DNA of 64,000 nucleotides from Selaginella tamariscina (lineage: Eukaryota > Streptophyta > Lycopodiopsida > Selaginellales > Selaginellaceae): contig PUQB01000146.1 of assembly GCA_003024785.1 (NCBI GenBank), forward strand, positions 365,799 through 429,798. Direction: 5' to 3'. The position numbers and the translations under genes were made by a program. The notes beneath the pieces are model-generated. The model saw only the letters and a program-made list of their open reading frames with translations, ran no database searches and was not told the origin of the DNA. Position 1 is the stretch's first letter. Each line of letters starts with the position of its first letter. Of this stretch, positions 46,445-58,739 are shown piece by piece.

Positions 46445-46899
46445 CTAAACAATCTCTCTACTGAGGATGATGAGTATGCCTGACTTAGAACTAGAATGGC
46501 CAACTTTTGAAGAGTTAGAAATTTCATAACCATAGTCCTCCTACCAACATACAGCTCCCTTCTTAGTGCGATCAGCCTTAGCATTAATCAATTTGAAAAT
46601 GCCTTCTATCCTTCGGTAAGTTAAAAGCTCATCTTGTATCACATCCCTCTCATTGGATGAAAACTTGGCCAACATATAAGCATTCTAATCCTTCATGACT
46701 TCTCTATTGGCATGCTTTTCATGCTCTTGAAAGTCAAGGTCCAGCATATATGCCACTAAGTGCATGAGCGAGTGATACTCATGCCACTAGTTAGACATGA
46801 TTTGATGAAGTTCTATGTACCTGCCATAATCCGATTGTCCTTCCTTTAAACTTGCATCCAACCTGTTCATACACTCATATATTTTTCCAATCACATGTT
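46445..46899 (-). pseudogene. hAT-like gene, segment 2
   Basis: Minus-strand text includes KIYECMNRLDASLKEG, HLVAYMLDLDF and, after frame changes, LQKLAILVLSQAYSSSSVE followed by RLF, the start of the hAT dimerisation domain. It is bounded on both sides by retrotransposon target duplications (CTAAA left, CATGT right). Several stops are present. Confidence 0.85.
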
Positions 46900-47110
46900 G
46901 TTAGGCACCACTAGGTACAAACTAAAGACCCTCACAAAACCACCCGACCTCCCCCAAGCTGTCTCTAGTCTTCAGACGCTGCTCTCTCCAAAAAGACTTC
47001 CAATCTTAGTGTGTCCTTAATTCTCTTACATCTAGGTATAGCTCTTTAGGAATATTCTAGCTTATACCTTTCTGGGGAATATTCTTTGATTTGTTATACG
47101 GGTCGTAACA
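46900..47110 (-). repeat. 3' LTR of duplicated Gypsy element
   Basis: 211 bp, ends TGTTAGGC and CGTAACA. Exact edges may be off by one base. Confidence 0.9.
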
Positions 47111-47275
47111 ATCCTCCCCACATTAGCAAGTCCTTGTCCTCAAGGGCAGTATAACTTACTTAACTGGTCCTGTATTACATCCACAAAGAATCTACCCGGA
47201 ACTTATTCCTTGTGAGTACTCTCTTTAACTGGCTAACATGAAACACTGGGTGCACCCTCACTCCTTCTGGCGGCC

Positions 47276-49490
47276 GTAGTCGATATGTCACCTTATCGAT
47301 ACACTCCAGAATCTCATAAGGACATGAGTACCTTATCATTGTGTCCCTTCCGTAAGGCCATAATAGTGTTCCGCCTTACATGTGTGGCAAATACCACTTA
47401 GAGATATACATAATCTCCCACCTGGAACTCTTGGAAGCTTCTATGCTCATTAACAAACTTGATAGCTCGGCTCTGAGCTACTTGAATGTTTCTAAGCTCA
47501 ACACTCAGATCTTTAGCTTCCTCATCCATGTTGCCTTGAGCTTTCTTACTTGCTAAACCCAGCTCAAAAGCTATCTTGGAATGCCGTCCAAACATAGCAT
47601 AATATGGACTCATTCCAATGCCACTGTGTCCTTGGCAAATGGGTGACAAAGTCCATAGAGATACTGCCCCATCACCTGTCTAGAATAGGCAATGGTACTA
47701 ATAGCCCACCTGGTTTTTCCCTAGGCACCTTTACTTGCTTACACTTGTCACAAGTCCTGTAGTACTCTATGATATTAGCTTTCATATTCCTCCAATAGAA
47801 CCTTCTCTTGATCAACTCATACGTTTTCCTCCCCCCAAAATGACCAACCTCTGGGTGATCATGATGGAAATATAGTACCTGGTTGATTAAATGTCCACAC
47901 GAGGAAGATACACATGGCCATTGTAGTACAAAACTCCATCCTAAAATGAGAATGGTGGCTCTAGCTGTCCTCTGAGCTCCTGCACCTCAGCGTCTTGTGC
48001 TTGAGCATGTTGAACTACCTGGCTAAAGTCATTGACCGTCCTTGTTAATGCATTACATAAGCGTGTTTGGAATTCTCCAATTACGGTGGGTCTCCTAACG
48101 TGACAAAGCATCTGCCACCATGTTAACCTTCCCCCACGATGCTCAATAGGAAATTTGCCAAACTCCATGAGCTTAACCTTCCAGCGAGCTTGTCAACAAC
48201 TCTTTTTATGTGAACAATATACCAAAGCTTGTGATTTGTAAACACTTGAAACTTGCACCATAAAGATAGTGCCTCCAAACTCATAATGCATTAACAATAG
48301 CCAGTAGTTTTTGCTCATACATTGAGTATTGCTCTGCAGGATTCAAGTACAACTCTTTAAACAATAGGCCTTCCCTCTTGCATAAGTACAACTCCAATGG
48401 CCACTCCACTTGCATCACATGATACTTCATAAGGCTTAGAGGGATCTGCAATACATAAAACTAGTGCACGTACCAAAGCTTGTTTCAAAGCTTGGAAACT
48501 GCTCTTCTCTGAAGCACTTCATGCAAAGGGAACGTCCTTCCTCAGCAACCTAGTTAACGGAGAAGCTTTCTTGGCATAATCCTTAACATACCGCCAGTAA
48601 TAACCAGCCATGCCCAAGAAACTCCGTAACTTTTACATTGCTAGGAACTGGCCATTGTTCCACCACTGCCACCTTCTGTGGATCAGTCTTCACTCCACTT
48701 GGCATCACAATGTGACCCAAATACTCCACTTTGCACTGAGCAAATGCACATTTGCTCTTCTTTGCATAGAGATTGTTCTCCCTTAACAACTGAAGAACTC
48801 TTCCAAATGCTGCACATGCTCCTTCATATTCTTACTGTAAATAAGAATATCGTTGAGGAAGATCTCCACAAAGTCATGCAAGTAGTCACCAAACACCTCA
48901 GTCGTCAACCAAGTGAATGTGACAGGGGCATTTGTTAAGCCGAATGGCATAACAATGAACTCGAAATGCCCAACTATCTTGATGAACACTCTGGCTCCAT
49001 CGAGATGATCCATGATAGTATCCACACATGGCATGGACATCTGTCCTTCATTGTTTGCTTGTTGAGAGCTCTGTAGTCTATGCACATCCTCATGGTGCCA
49101 TCCTTCTTCCTAACAAGCAATACTAGTGCACAAATGGAGACTTAGTTGTATGAAGCCATATTCCAATAGCTCCATCACTTGTCTCTTAACCTCTTGCTCC
49201 TTAGCATGGCTCAGTCGGAATGGCTTACGGTAAATGGCTTTCATACCCTATTCCAACTCCACACCTCTTGCATGTGGTAAGCCATGAGGTAGCTCGGGAG
49301 GGAAGACATCAGCAAACTCCTTGCACAACAGCTTTGCTCAAGGTGACAGTAAAAGAACTTGTTTGGAGACTCAAGCTTTGTTCCAAACCAAGTGTCTTTC
49401 ACTTCACTATACTCAAGCTTCATGTGCTTGGTGCTCACTAGATCTTAGGATCCACACGCACTAGCTTCGCAAGAAAGAAAGTCTCCACCA
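47276..49490 (-). pseudogene. pol fragment, copy 1
   Basis: From right to left: RT connection; RT palm ([16 protein letters not shown], 48783-49085), where the catalytic box reads FLNDILIYS, i.e. Asn in place of the first Asp; thumb (YAKKSKCAFAQCKVEYLGHI, 48583-48789); RNase H end (GKFPIEHR, 47941-48168); integrase zinc region; first catalytic Asp (ISMDFVTHLP near 47645); then directly the integrase C-terminus (MSPYYAMFGRHSKIAFELGL, 47398-47649). The core part with the second Asp and Glu is deleted. It is inactive. Confidence 0.85.
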
Positions 49491-50453
49491 GCTGGGTTTT
49501 GCCAACCTCTAGCTGTAACTCCTCCACACAAGCAATTTAGCTTTGTGTGACAACTAAGCCCTCAATCTCGTATTGAGGCACAGTCTTCGTGCAGCTCCAC
49601 TAGCTGGGTTTTGCCAACCTATAGCTGTAACTCCTCCACACAAGCACTGTAGCTCTGTGTGATAGCTGAGCCCTCAATCTCGTATTGAGGCACAGTCTTC
49701 GTGCAGCTCCACCAGCTGGGTTTTGCCAACCTACAGTTGTAACTCCTCCACACAAGCACTGTAGCTCTGTGTGATAGCTGAGCCCTCAATCTCGTATTGA
49801 GGCACAGTCTTCATGCAGCTCCACCACTGGGTTTTGCCAACCTACAGCTGTAACTCCTCCACACAAGCATGTATAGCTCTGTGTGATAGCTAAGCCCTCA
49901 ATCTCGTATTTCTTCGTGCAGCTCCACTAGCTGGGTTTTGCCAACCTATAGCTGTAACTCCTCCACACAAGCACTGTAGCTCTGTGTGATAGCTGAGCCC
50001 TCAATCTCGTATTGAGGCACAGTCTTCGTGCAGCTCCACCAACTGGGTTTTGCCAACCTACAGCTATAACTCCTCCACACAAGCACTGTAGCTCTGTGTG
50101 ATAGCTGAGCCCTCAATCTCGTATTGAGGACAGTCTTCGTGCAGCTCCACCAGCTGGGTTTTGCCAACCTACAGTTGTAACTCCTCCACACAAGCACTAT
50201 AGCTCTATGTGATAGCTAAGCCCTCAATCTCGTATTCTTCGTGCAGCTCCACCAGCTGGGTTTTGCCAACCTACAGCTGTAACTCCTCCACACAAGCACT
50301 GTAGCTCTGTGTGATAGCTGAGCCCTCAATCTCGTATTGAGGACAGTCTTCATGCAGCTCCACCAGCTGGGGTTTTGCCAACCTACAATTGTAACTCCTC
50401 CACACAGCACTATAGCTCTATGTGATAGCTAAGCCCTCAATCTCGTATTCTTC
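49491..50453. repeat. 112-bp satellite array, copy 1
   Basis: About nine units of a 112-bp repeat, some shortened to about 101 bp. The unit contains CACCAGCTGGGTTTTGCCAA, GTAACTCCTCCACACAAGCA and CCCTCAATCTCGTATTGAGG. The unit derives from element coding sequence (minus strand SYSACVEELQLxVGKTQLVE), expanded in tandem. Confidence 0.95.
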
Positions 50454-52680
50454 GTAGTCGATATGTCACCTTATCGATACACTCCAGAATCTCATAAGGA
50501 CATGAGTACCTTATCATTGTGTCCCTTCCGTAAGGCCATAATAGTGTTCCGCCTTACATGTGTGGCAAATACCACTTAGAGATATACATAATCTCCCACC
50601 TGGAACTCTTGGAAGCTTCTATGCTCATTAACAAACTTGATAGCTCGGCTCTGAGCTACTTGAATGTTTCTAAGCTCAACACTCAGATCTTTAGCTTCCT
50701 CATCCATGTTGCCTTGAGCTTTCTTACTTGCTAAACCCAGCTCAAAAGCTATCTTGGAATGCCGTCCAAACATAGCATAATATGGACTCATTCCAATGCC
50801 ACTGTGTCCTTGGCAAATGGGTGACAAAGTCCATAGAGATACTGCCCCATCACCTGTCTAGAATAGGCAATGGTACTAATAGCCCACCTGGTTTTTCCCT
50901 AGGCACCTTTACTTGCTTACACTTGTCACAAGTCCTGTAGTACTCTATGATATTAGCTTTCATATTCCTCCAATAGAACCTTCTCTTTGATCAACTCATA
51001 CGTTTTCCTCCCCCCAAAATGACCAACCTCTGGGTGATCATGATGGAAATATAGTACCTGGTTGATTAAATGATCCACACGAGGAAGATACACATGGCCA
51101 TTGTAGTACAAAACTCCATCCTAAAATGAGAATGGTGGCTCTAGCTGTCCTCTGAGCTCCTGCACCTCAGCGTCTTGTGCTTGAGCATGTTGAACTACCT
51201 GGCTAAAGTCATTGACCGTCCTTGTTAATGCATTACATAAGCGTGTTTGGAATTCTCCAACTACGGTGGGTCTCCTAACACGTGACAAAGCATCTGCCAC
51301 CATGTTAACCTTCCCCACACGATGCTCAATAGGAAATTTGCCAAACTCCATGAGCTAACCTTCCAGCGAGCTTGTCAACAACTCTTTTTATGTGAACAAA
51401 TATACCAAAGGCTTGTGATTTGTAAACACCTTGAAACTTGCACCATAAAGATAGTGCCTCCAAACTCATAATGCATTAACAATAGCCAGTAGTTTTTGCT
51501 CATACATTGAGTATTATTGCTCTGCAGGATTCAAGTACAACTCTTATAAACAATAGGCCTTCCCTCTTGCATAAGTACAACTCCAATGGCCACTCCACTT
51601 GCATCACATGATACTTCATAAGGCTTAGAGGGATCTGCAATACATAAAACTAGTGCACGTACCAAAGCTTGTTTCAAAGCTTGGAAACTGCTCTTCTCTG
51701 AAGCACTTCATGCAAAGGGAACGTCCTTCCTCAGCAACCTAGTTAACGGAGAAGCTTTCTTGGCATAATCCTTAACATACCGCCAGTAATAACCAGCCAT
51801 GCCCAAGAAACTCCGTAACTCTTTTACATTGCTAGGAACTGGCCATTGTTCCACCACTGCCACCTTCTGTGGATCAGTCTTCACTCCACTTGGCATCACA
51901 ATGTGACCCAAATACTCCACTTTGCACTGAGCAAATGCACATTTGCTCTTCTTTGCATAGAGATTGTTCTCCCTTAACAACTGAAGAACTCTTCCCAAAT
52001 GCTGCACATGCTCCTTCATATTCTTACTGTAAATAAGAATATCGTTGAGGAAGATCTCCACAAAGTCATGCAAGTAGTCACCAAACACCTCAGTCGTCAA
52101 CCAAGTGAATGTGACAGGGCATTTTTAAGCCGAATGGCATAACAATGAACTCGAAATGCCCAATTATCTTGATGAACACTCTGGCTCCATCGAGATAATC
52201 CATGATAGTATCCACACATGGCATGGACATCTTGTCCTTCATTGTTTGCTTGTTGAGAGCTCTGTAGTCTATGCACATCCTCATGGTGCCATCCTTCTTC
52301 CTAACAAGCAATACTAGTGCACTAAATGGAGACTTAGTTGTATGAAGCCATATTCCAATAGCTCCATCACTTGTCTCTTAACCTCTTGCTCCTTAGCATG
52401 GATCAGTCGGAATGGCTTACGGTAAATGGCTTTCATACCCTATTCCAACTCCACACCTCTTGCATGTGGTAAGCCATGAGGTAGCTCGGGAGGGAAGACA
52501 TCAGCAAACTCCTTGCACAACAACTTTGCTCAAGGTGACAGTAAAAGAACTTGTTTGGAGACTCAAGCTTTGTTCCAAACCAAGTGTCTTTCACTTCACT
52601 ATACTCAAGCTTCATGTGCTTGGTGCTCTATTAGATCTTAGGATCCACACGCACTAGCTTCGCAAGAAAGAAAGTCTCCA
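50454..52680 (-). pseudogene. pol fragment, copy 2 (segmental duplicate of copy 1)
   Basis: Near-identical to 47276-49490, offset about 3178-3192 bp. It has the same integrase deletion and the same FLND box. Differences are mainly 1-2 nt indels, and in several places (51708-52100, 52090-52311) copy 2 keeps a longer frame than copy 1, so copy 1 has more small lesions. Confidence 0.9.
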
Positions 52681-53985
52681 CCAGCTGGGTTTTGCCAACC
52701 TCTAGCTGTAACTCCTCCACACAAGCAATTTAGCTTTGTGTGACAACTAAGCCCTCAATCTCGTATTGAGGCACAGTCTTCGTGCAGCTCCACTAGCTGG
52801 GTTTTGCCAACCTATAGCTGTAACTCCTCCACACAAGCACTGTAGCTCTGTGTGATAGCTGAGCCCTCAATCTCGTATTGAGGCACAGTCTTCGTGCAGC
52901 TCCACCAGCTGGGTTTTGCCAACCTACAGTTGTAACTCCTCACACAAGCACTATAGCTCTGTGTGATAGCTGAGCCCTCAATCTCGTATTGAGGCACAGT
53001 CTTCATGCAGCTCCACCAACTGGGTTTTGCCAACCTACAGCTGTAACTCCTCCACACAAGCACTATAGCTCTGTGTGATAGCTAAGCCTCAATCTCGTAT
53101 TCTTCGTGCAGCTCCACTAGCTGGGTTTTGCCAACCTATAGCTGTAACTCCTCCACACAAGCACTGTAGCTCTGTGTGATAGCTGAGCCCTCAATCTCGT
53201 ATTGAGGCACAGTCTTCGTGCAACTCCACCAACTGGGTTTTGCCAACCTACAGCTGTAACTCCTCCACACAAGCACTGTAGCTCTGTGTGATAGCTGAGC
53301 CCTCAATCTCGTATTGAGGACAGTCTTCGTGCAGCTCCACCAGCTGGGGTTTTGCCAACCTACAGTTGTAACTCCTCCACACAAGCACTATAGCTCTATG
53401 TGATAGCTAAGCCCTCAATCTCGTATTCTTCGTGCAGCTCCACCAGCTGGGTTTTGCCAACCTACAGCTGTAACTCCTCCACACAAGCACTGTAGCTCTG
53501 TGTGATAGCTGAGCCCTCAATCTCGTATTGAGGACAGTCTTCATGCAGCTCCACCAGCTGGGGTTTTGCCAACCTACAATTGTAACTCCTCCACACAAGC
53601 ACTATAGCTCTATGTGATAGCTAAGCCCTCAATCTCGTATTCTTCGTGCAGCTCCACCAGCTGGGTTTTGCCAACCTATAGCTGTAACTTCTCCACACAA
53701 GCACTATAGCTCTGTGTGATAACTGAGCCCTCAATCTCGTATTGAGGCATAGTCTTCGTGCAGCTCCACCAGCTGGGTTTTCCCAGCCTACAGCTGTAAC
53801 TCCTCCACACAAGCACTGTAGCTCTGTGTGATAGCTGAGCCCTCAATCTCGTATTGAGGACAGTCTTCGTGCAGGTCCACCAGCTGGGGTTTTGCCAACC
53901 TACAGCTGTAACTCCTCCACACAAGCACTGTAGCTCTATGTGATAGCTGAGCCTTCAAATTCGTATTGAGGCACAGTCTTCATGG
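52681..53985. repeat. 112-bp satellite array, copy 2
   Basis: About twelve units of the repeat described at 49491-50453. It extends three or so units further than array 1, up to the gag remnant. Confidence 0.95.
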
Positions 53986-54064
53986 GCAAGCTGCACTCCT
54001 CCACTAACTAGTCGTCTCTCCATCACAGTAGCACGTGTGTGTGGCTCCTCCCGTGCCATATAGT

Positions 54065-54274
54065 TTACCTAATGAGCAAGAACAAATAGAAATTTACCTT
54101 GTGGTTTAGAGAAGTCTCTTTTGTGTTCCTCTCCACACTCCATCTCCTAAAGCTTCTTAAGTGTTTATTTGTCTTTGCTGCCATTGAAACTTTTGCCCTT
54201 GGGCTTGCTTCTCCTTGGACAATTTGCCTTTTAGTGTCCAACGTCTCCACATAGGTGGTATTATCCCTTCCCAC
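54065..54274 (-). pseudogene. gag N-terminus of duplicated Gypsy element
   Basis: 70 codons from ATG 54274 (MGRDNTTYVETLDTKRQIVQ) lie just downstream of the primer-binding site, so this is the gag start. The rest of gag is replaced by the satellite array. Confidence 0.5.
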
Positions 54275-54295
54275 CAGGCACTCATCTCGAACCTT

Positions 54296-54308
54296 GCCTC
54301 CGATACCA
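54296..54308 (-). other. Primer-binding site (initiator Met type)
   Basis: The minus strand reads TGGTATCGGAGGC, two bases from the LTR, close to the common plant TGGTATCAGAGC type. Confidence 0.85.
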
Positions 54309-54310
54309 AT

Positions 54311-54521
54311 TGTTAGGCACCACTACGTACAAACTAGAGACCCTCACAAAACCACCCGACCTCCCCAAGCTGTCTCTAGTCTTCAGACGCTGTTCTCTCC
54401 AAAAAGACTTCCAATCTTAGTGTGTCCTTAATTCTCTTACATCTAAGTATAGCTCTTTAGGAATATTCTAGCTTATACCTTTCTGGGGAATATTCTTTGA
54501 TTTGTTATACGGGTCGTAACA
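54311..54521 (-). repeat. 5' LTR of duplicated Gypsy element
   Basis: 211 bp, TGTTAGGC to CGTAACA, followed by the CATGT duplication at 54522-54526. Confidence 0.9.
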
Positions 54522-55760
54522 CATGTATATCACCGTCCACAAGACGAAGTAGTAGCATAACATCCTCAGACACCTTTAACATGTCCTTAACCTATTCCCA
54601 AAAATGGTCATTAAAAATAGTTTCATAATTGTCTCTGCCTGCTCTTGTCTTCGACTAAGGCCTTGCTTTGTATGCAGGGCATACAAACATCTATTGTAGA
54701 GCTTCCCGAAGCTCCATCAGCCTCTCCATCATAATGAAGCTATGGCCAAACCTCATATCATAATAGCGTAGCATTCGCTTGTGAGTAAATTCCACCAGCA
54801 GTGCCACTATATGAGAGTGGTTCCTAACGAAGCTCACCAAAGCCTTTCCTTGCTCTAGAAGTGTTACCATCCATGGAAGTTCACCAAAGTCTTTCAAAGC
54901 ATTGTTCAAGAAATGGGCAAAACATGCTTCCCATTGAATCTTTGGATATCTCTATTTCAGAATTGTTGCTACTGCTCTATTCACATTTTCCTCATTTGTT
55001 ACAACCATGAAAACGTTCTCTACACCCATAATGCTAATGCCTTTTTCCCAACAATGCAAAGTATTCTCAAGTGTTTTTTTTGTTGAGGAAATATCGATAG
55101 CCTTCAGAAAAGCTACCCATCCTTGACTATATGCCACAAGCCTCATGATATGCCAATTCCTCCTATCTGCCCACTCGTCTGTGCATATGGTTACACCCCT
55201 CTACTCCCACTGCTTCCTTATGGATGCCATCTCAACGTCAATGAATCCTTTCTCTTTCAAAAAAAGCTTCTCCCAAAGATCATCATATTTTGGTGGTGCA
55301 TAAGGCACACCATGCATGGCAACTTCCTGGATCATGTTGAGGAAGTAAGGGGACCGAGCTTTCACAAATGGAATGTGTTCATTCCAAAAAACCTTCCAAT
55401 TGCTACATCAACTTGACTCTTCCGCTCTAGATCCATCGAATCTACAATATGGACTTGGCTCTACTTGCTAAACAACAAGGAAAGGCAACCACTTCCACTT
55501 GCCTGGGATGATACCACTGGCATTGATACCCCCTTGTGCCTTTTCCAGAGTCAATAATCTTTTGCATGTTAACTAGCTCTGCCTTTTTATTACCTAAAAC
55601 TCACAATATCCTGGCTACTTGGGCCTTCTCCCAACAGATGAGCTCACACACGATCAACACCATTGAGCTTGTTCACCATTGTGCAATATTTGCATGACCA
55701 CAGTTTGTGGCCATGCCCTCTGCTCTCAAGCACCCACCACTGTGAAGAAGGATGACCCCT
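54522..55760 (-). pseudogene. hAT-like gene, segment 1 (BED finger and DUF659 region)
   Basis: Minus strand. A BED-type zinc finger at about 55620-55750 reads GHKLWSCKYCTMVNKLNGVD then RV-stop-AHLLG; the stop (TGA) stands where the family has Arg. A DUF659-like part follows in broken frames (54952-55146, AFLKAIDISSTKKTLENTLH and VENVFMVVTNEENV; 54691-54909, GKALVSFVRNHSHIVALL). It continues at 46899 after the inserted element. The order BED, DUF659, hAT dimerisation is the normal one for plant hAT-derived genes. The start codon was not determined. Confidence 0.8.
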
Positions 55761-55964
55761 GCAGTATGCTGGATCTTTGCGCCATGCTTCGCAACAACAA
55801 GGCAGACAAACCTCCTCTCCTCCAATCCGTAGCGAATGGAGCGACAGAGGCAACTGCTGCGCCACTAGAATTGGTTGTGGTAGCGGCAGTGAGCAAGATC
55901 GAGAGCTTGGAGGAGATGGAGTCGAGATATGGTGCACCCTAGATTGTTGTGTGCACCCTAAGTT

Positions 55965-56110
55965 GGTGTTATGAACACATGCCATGATCCCAGCAACCAC
56001 GGTTGGGATTGCAACCCGTGTTTGTACTATACTGTTCATGAACACGGCCGTGGGAACACGACCCATGGCCGTGTTCATAAACACAGTGAACACAGCTGGG
56101 ATCCCAAGTT
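55965..56110. repeat. Inverted-repeat region, possible hAT subterminal end
   Basis: GTTCATGAACACGGCC and GGCCGTGTTCATAAAC pair across 17 bp at about 56034-56083. A related word (ATGAACACGAGCCAT) lies near 39388 on the far side of the hAT-like gene. A terminal repeat with target duplication could not be confirmed. Confidence 0.4.
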
Positions 56111-56299
56111 TGACATCTCAAGGTCACAATTTTGGGGTTTCATAAATCAAGTTTAGATGGTCTTTTGCTTATACCTACACTAATACCTTATGGCTATAGC
56201 ACAAGTGGGTCTTGTAGGCACACTCCTCACTAGTGCAGCTTTTGTAATCATGAGCTATGTTTTTCTAAGCCTTTGAAGCTACCTTTGGCAATCTTAACC

Positions 56300-58359
56300 A
56301 TGAATGCATAGTGGTAATCAAGTTTCAACAACTATGGCAAGGTTCATGTGCAGCATCTGAATATGCTTTTGATTTTTTATTACTTTCATGCAACATCAAT
56401 TGGGATGACATTTCCCTTCGTAATCAATTTAGGGAAGGTGTTCATGATGATGTTAAGGATCTTCTATTGACTCTCAAGGACCCAAATTCTATGGACAAAG
56501 CTATTGCTTACGTAATTTATTGCGACAATTGATTTTTTGAGTGACATCAAGAGAAACGTTCTTGACAAATATTTTGACCATGAGGACCACTGACACAAGT
56601 TGTGTGACAATGACGTCTTTAAGCAAACTTATGTTTATACTATGGTAAGGACAAACACTAAATTGCTAGGTGCCCAAATCAATAATGAATTCAAGCTAAG
56701 GTGGTGGATGGTCCCTCGGTTGAATCAGGAAATGAAGAGGTCTAGTCTAAATAGGAGCATTCTAATTATACTATTGCAAATTTGCTGCAAATATCTCTTC
56801 CTTGATGGTTGTTCTACATGTCATCCCTTGACATTTAACAGTATTCAAGTTAATGTAGTAGCTCTACTTGATGTGGTGTAACTAACAACTTGACTGACTG
56901 CCTTTTCGTCCAACAACATAATTTAAAGCTTTGTTTGCATTCCGATTCAATTAAGTTGATAATTGTTAATGGAAGACTAATGATATTTGGTGATATTATT
57001 AAAGAAATGGTGTCTTTCACGGTCACCCTCAATAATATCTTGTGCTTGATCTCCTTCAACGTCACTTCAATTCCCAACACTCTTGTTATTCTTGGTCTTC
57101 CTTGGTTCGAGACCCTTAATTCACAACTTGATTGAACAACTCGTATCTTGGTTGTTTTTATTTTAGCTTTTGTTCCGTCTTTGACTCTTGGCCATATCCT
57201 GGTAACTTTGGCTCTTGGAATACCTCTGCAATTTTGACTTCTAGCAGTGTCTCAGCAACTTTGACTCTTGGTAGTACCTTTACAACTCCAACTCTTGGTT
57301 GCATTTTGACACATTTGGTTCCTAGCAGCATTTTTGCATCTCCATCTCTAGCTCTAACTCTGACTTCAACTTTGGTTCCGACTTTAACTTTTTTTTGGCT
57401 TTGATCACAACTCTAGCATGGCAATATCTTGCATCTCTAAAGACATCAGCTCTGACTTTGATTTTGACTCTAACAACATCCCAATCCGTATTCTCAACTA
57501 TTTCATTTGCAAAATTTATCAGTGCTGACTGTACTCAACCGGACACAGTTTTTGCAACGATGGTGACTTCATTTTCAACATTTGCTCCTAGTTTCTTGCC
57601 ATATGCATACCACAAGTTTACAAATGTATTCAACAAGGTCCAAGCTAGTCGTCTTCCTAAACATCGTTTGTATGATTGTCTGATTGATATTATTGAAGAT
57701 AAGACACCTCCATTTTGTCTAATTTATGATCTTTGTTCACTCGAGCTTGAAGCTTTGCAGGAATATATTAACAATAATCTGGCTACCAATTAACTATTGC
57801 GAGTTGAACAAGATCATCATTCACAATCGATATTCTTTACCTCTATCTTTGAGATTCTTGAGCATCTTCATGGGGATCGTTACTTTATGAAAATCGACCT
57901 TCGAGGTGCCTACAATTTGCTCTGTATTTGCCATGGTGATGAATAAAAAACTGCTTTATGTACACACTATGGGCATTTTAAGTACACATTGATGCCTTTT
58001 GGGTTAACCAATGCCCTTATAGTTTTCCAGCATATGGCCAACGACATCTTTCACGACTTTTTTGATTGATTTGTGATTATTTACTTGGATGACATTCTTA
58101 TTTTTTCAAAAACATAGGAGGAACATCAGCAACACGTTCATTAGGTTCTAGACATACTTCGGCAACATGGTCTCTATGCCAAGTTGGAGAAGTGTTAATT
58201 TCACTAGGAATAGGTCAAGTTTCCGGAATACATGGTGTCATGCACTGGAATCTCTATGGACCCAGCGAAGGTGTGCATAGTTCTTGAGTGGAAAATGTTG
58301 AAGTCAACTTGAGACGTCCAATGTTTTCTCGGCTTTGCTAGTTTCTACCAATGATGCAC
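56300..58359 (+). pseudogene. Plus-strand Ty3/Gypsy gag-pro-RT remnant
   Basis: gag: 56311-56532 (DISLRNQFREGVHDDVKDLL). Protease end: 56890-57135 (VILGLPWFETLNSQLD). A Thr/Leu/Ser-rich linker built from 'tttgactcttgg'-like units covers 57180-57480. RT start: 57600-57793 (RLPKHRLYDCLIDI, then LELEALQEYINNNLA). RT palm: about 57880-58180 in broken frames (MPFGLTNA, then YLDDILIFSKT). The frame stops at 58359 in the FLGFASFY stretch because the large transposon begins at 58360. No LTR was found to the left. Confidence 0.85.
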
Positions 58360-58739
58360 GTTGTAACTAAAGTGGGCATGTTACGTGAAAATGGGAATAT
58401 AAAATAAATTACTAATTAATACTTAAGTTTTAAGTATTAATTAATTATTTAATTAATATGTAATTAAGCCTTAAATATTAATTAATTAATAAATTAATCC
58501 TTCAATAACCTTACTTAGTAAGGAATATTCCTAAAATATCTTAGAGTATTCATATTATTCTTCATTCTAAAAATAGTTTACAATAATTCTATCAAACTGA
58601 ATTACAAACGAAATCATTTCCTTATCAACATGTTAATTTTTTTTAAATACTTTCTTACTATACAAAGAAATCTCTTCATTTTGTCTAAATCATCACTCTC
58701 TAGATTAATCGAATCATTTTGGTCAATATCTTGATATTA

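Larger units (their letters stand above)
46900..54521 (-). mobile_element. Ty3/Gypsy element with internal segmental duplication
   Basis: LTRs of 211 bp (46900-47110 and 54311-54521; TGTTAGGCACC...GGTCGTAACA) differ at about five places. Target duplication CATGT is at 46895-46899 and 54522-54526. A polypurine tract (TGTGGGGAGGAT, minus, 47111-47122) and an initiator-Met primer site (54296-54308) are present. The body holds a pol fragment and a 112-bp satellite array, then a second copy of both. Most of gag is missing. It cannot move on its own. Confidence 0.95.

Noticed and set aside
49946..53924. Repeated 60-85-codon ORFs (VLNTRLRAQLSHRAT type)
   Set aside because: They are readings of the 112-bp satellite in several frames, with no independent gene.
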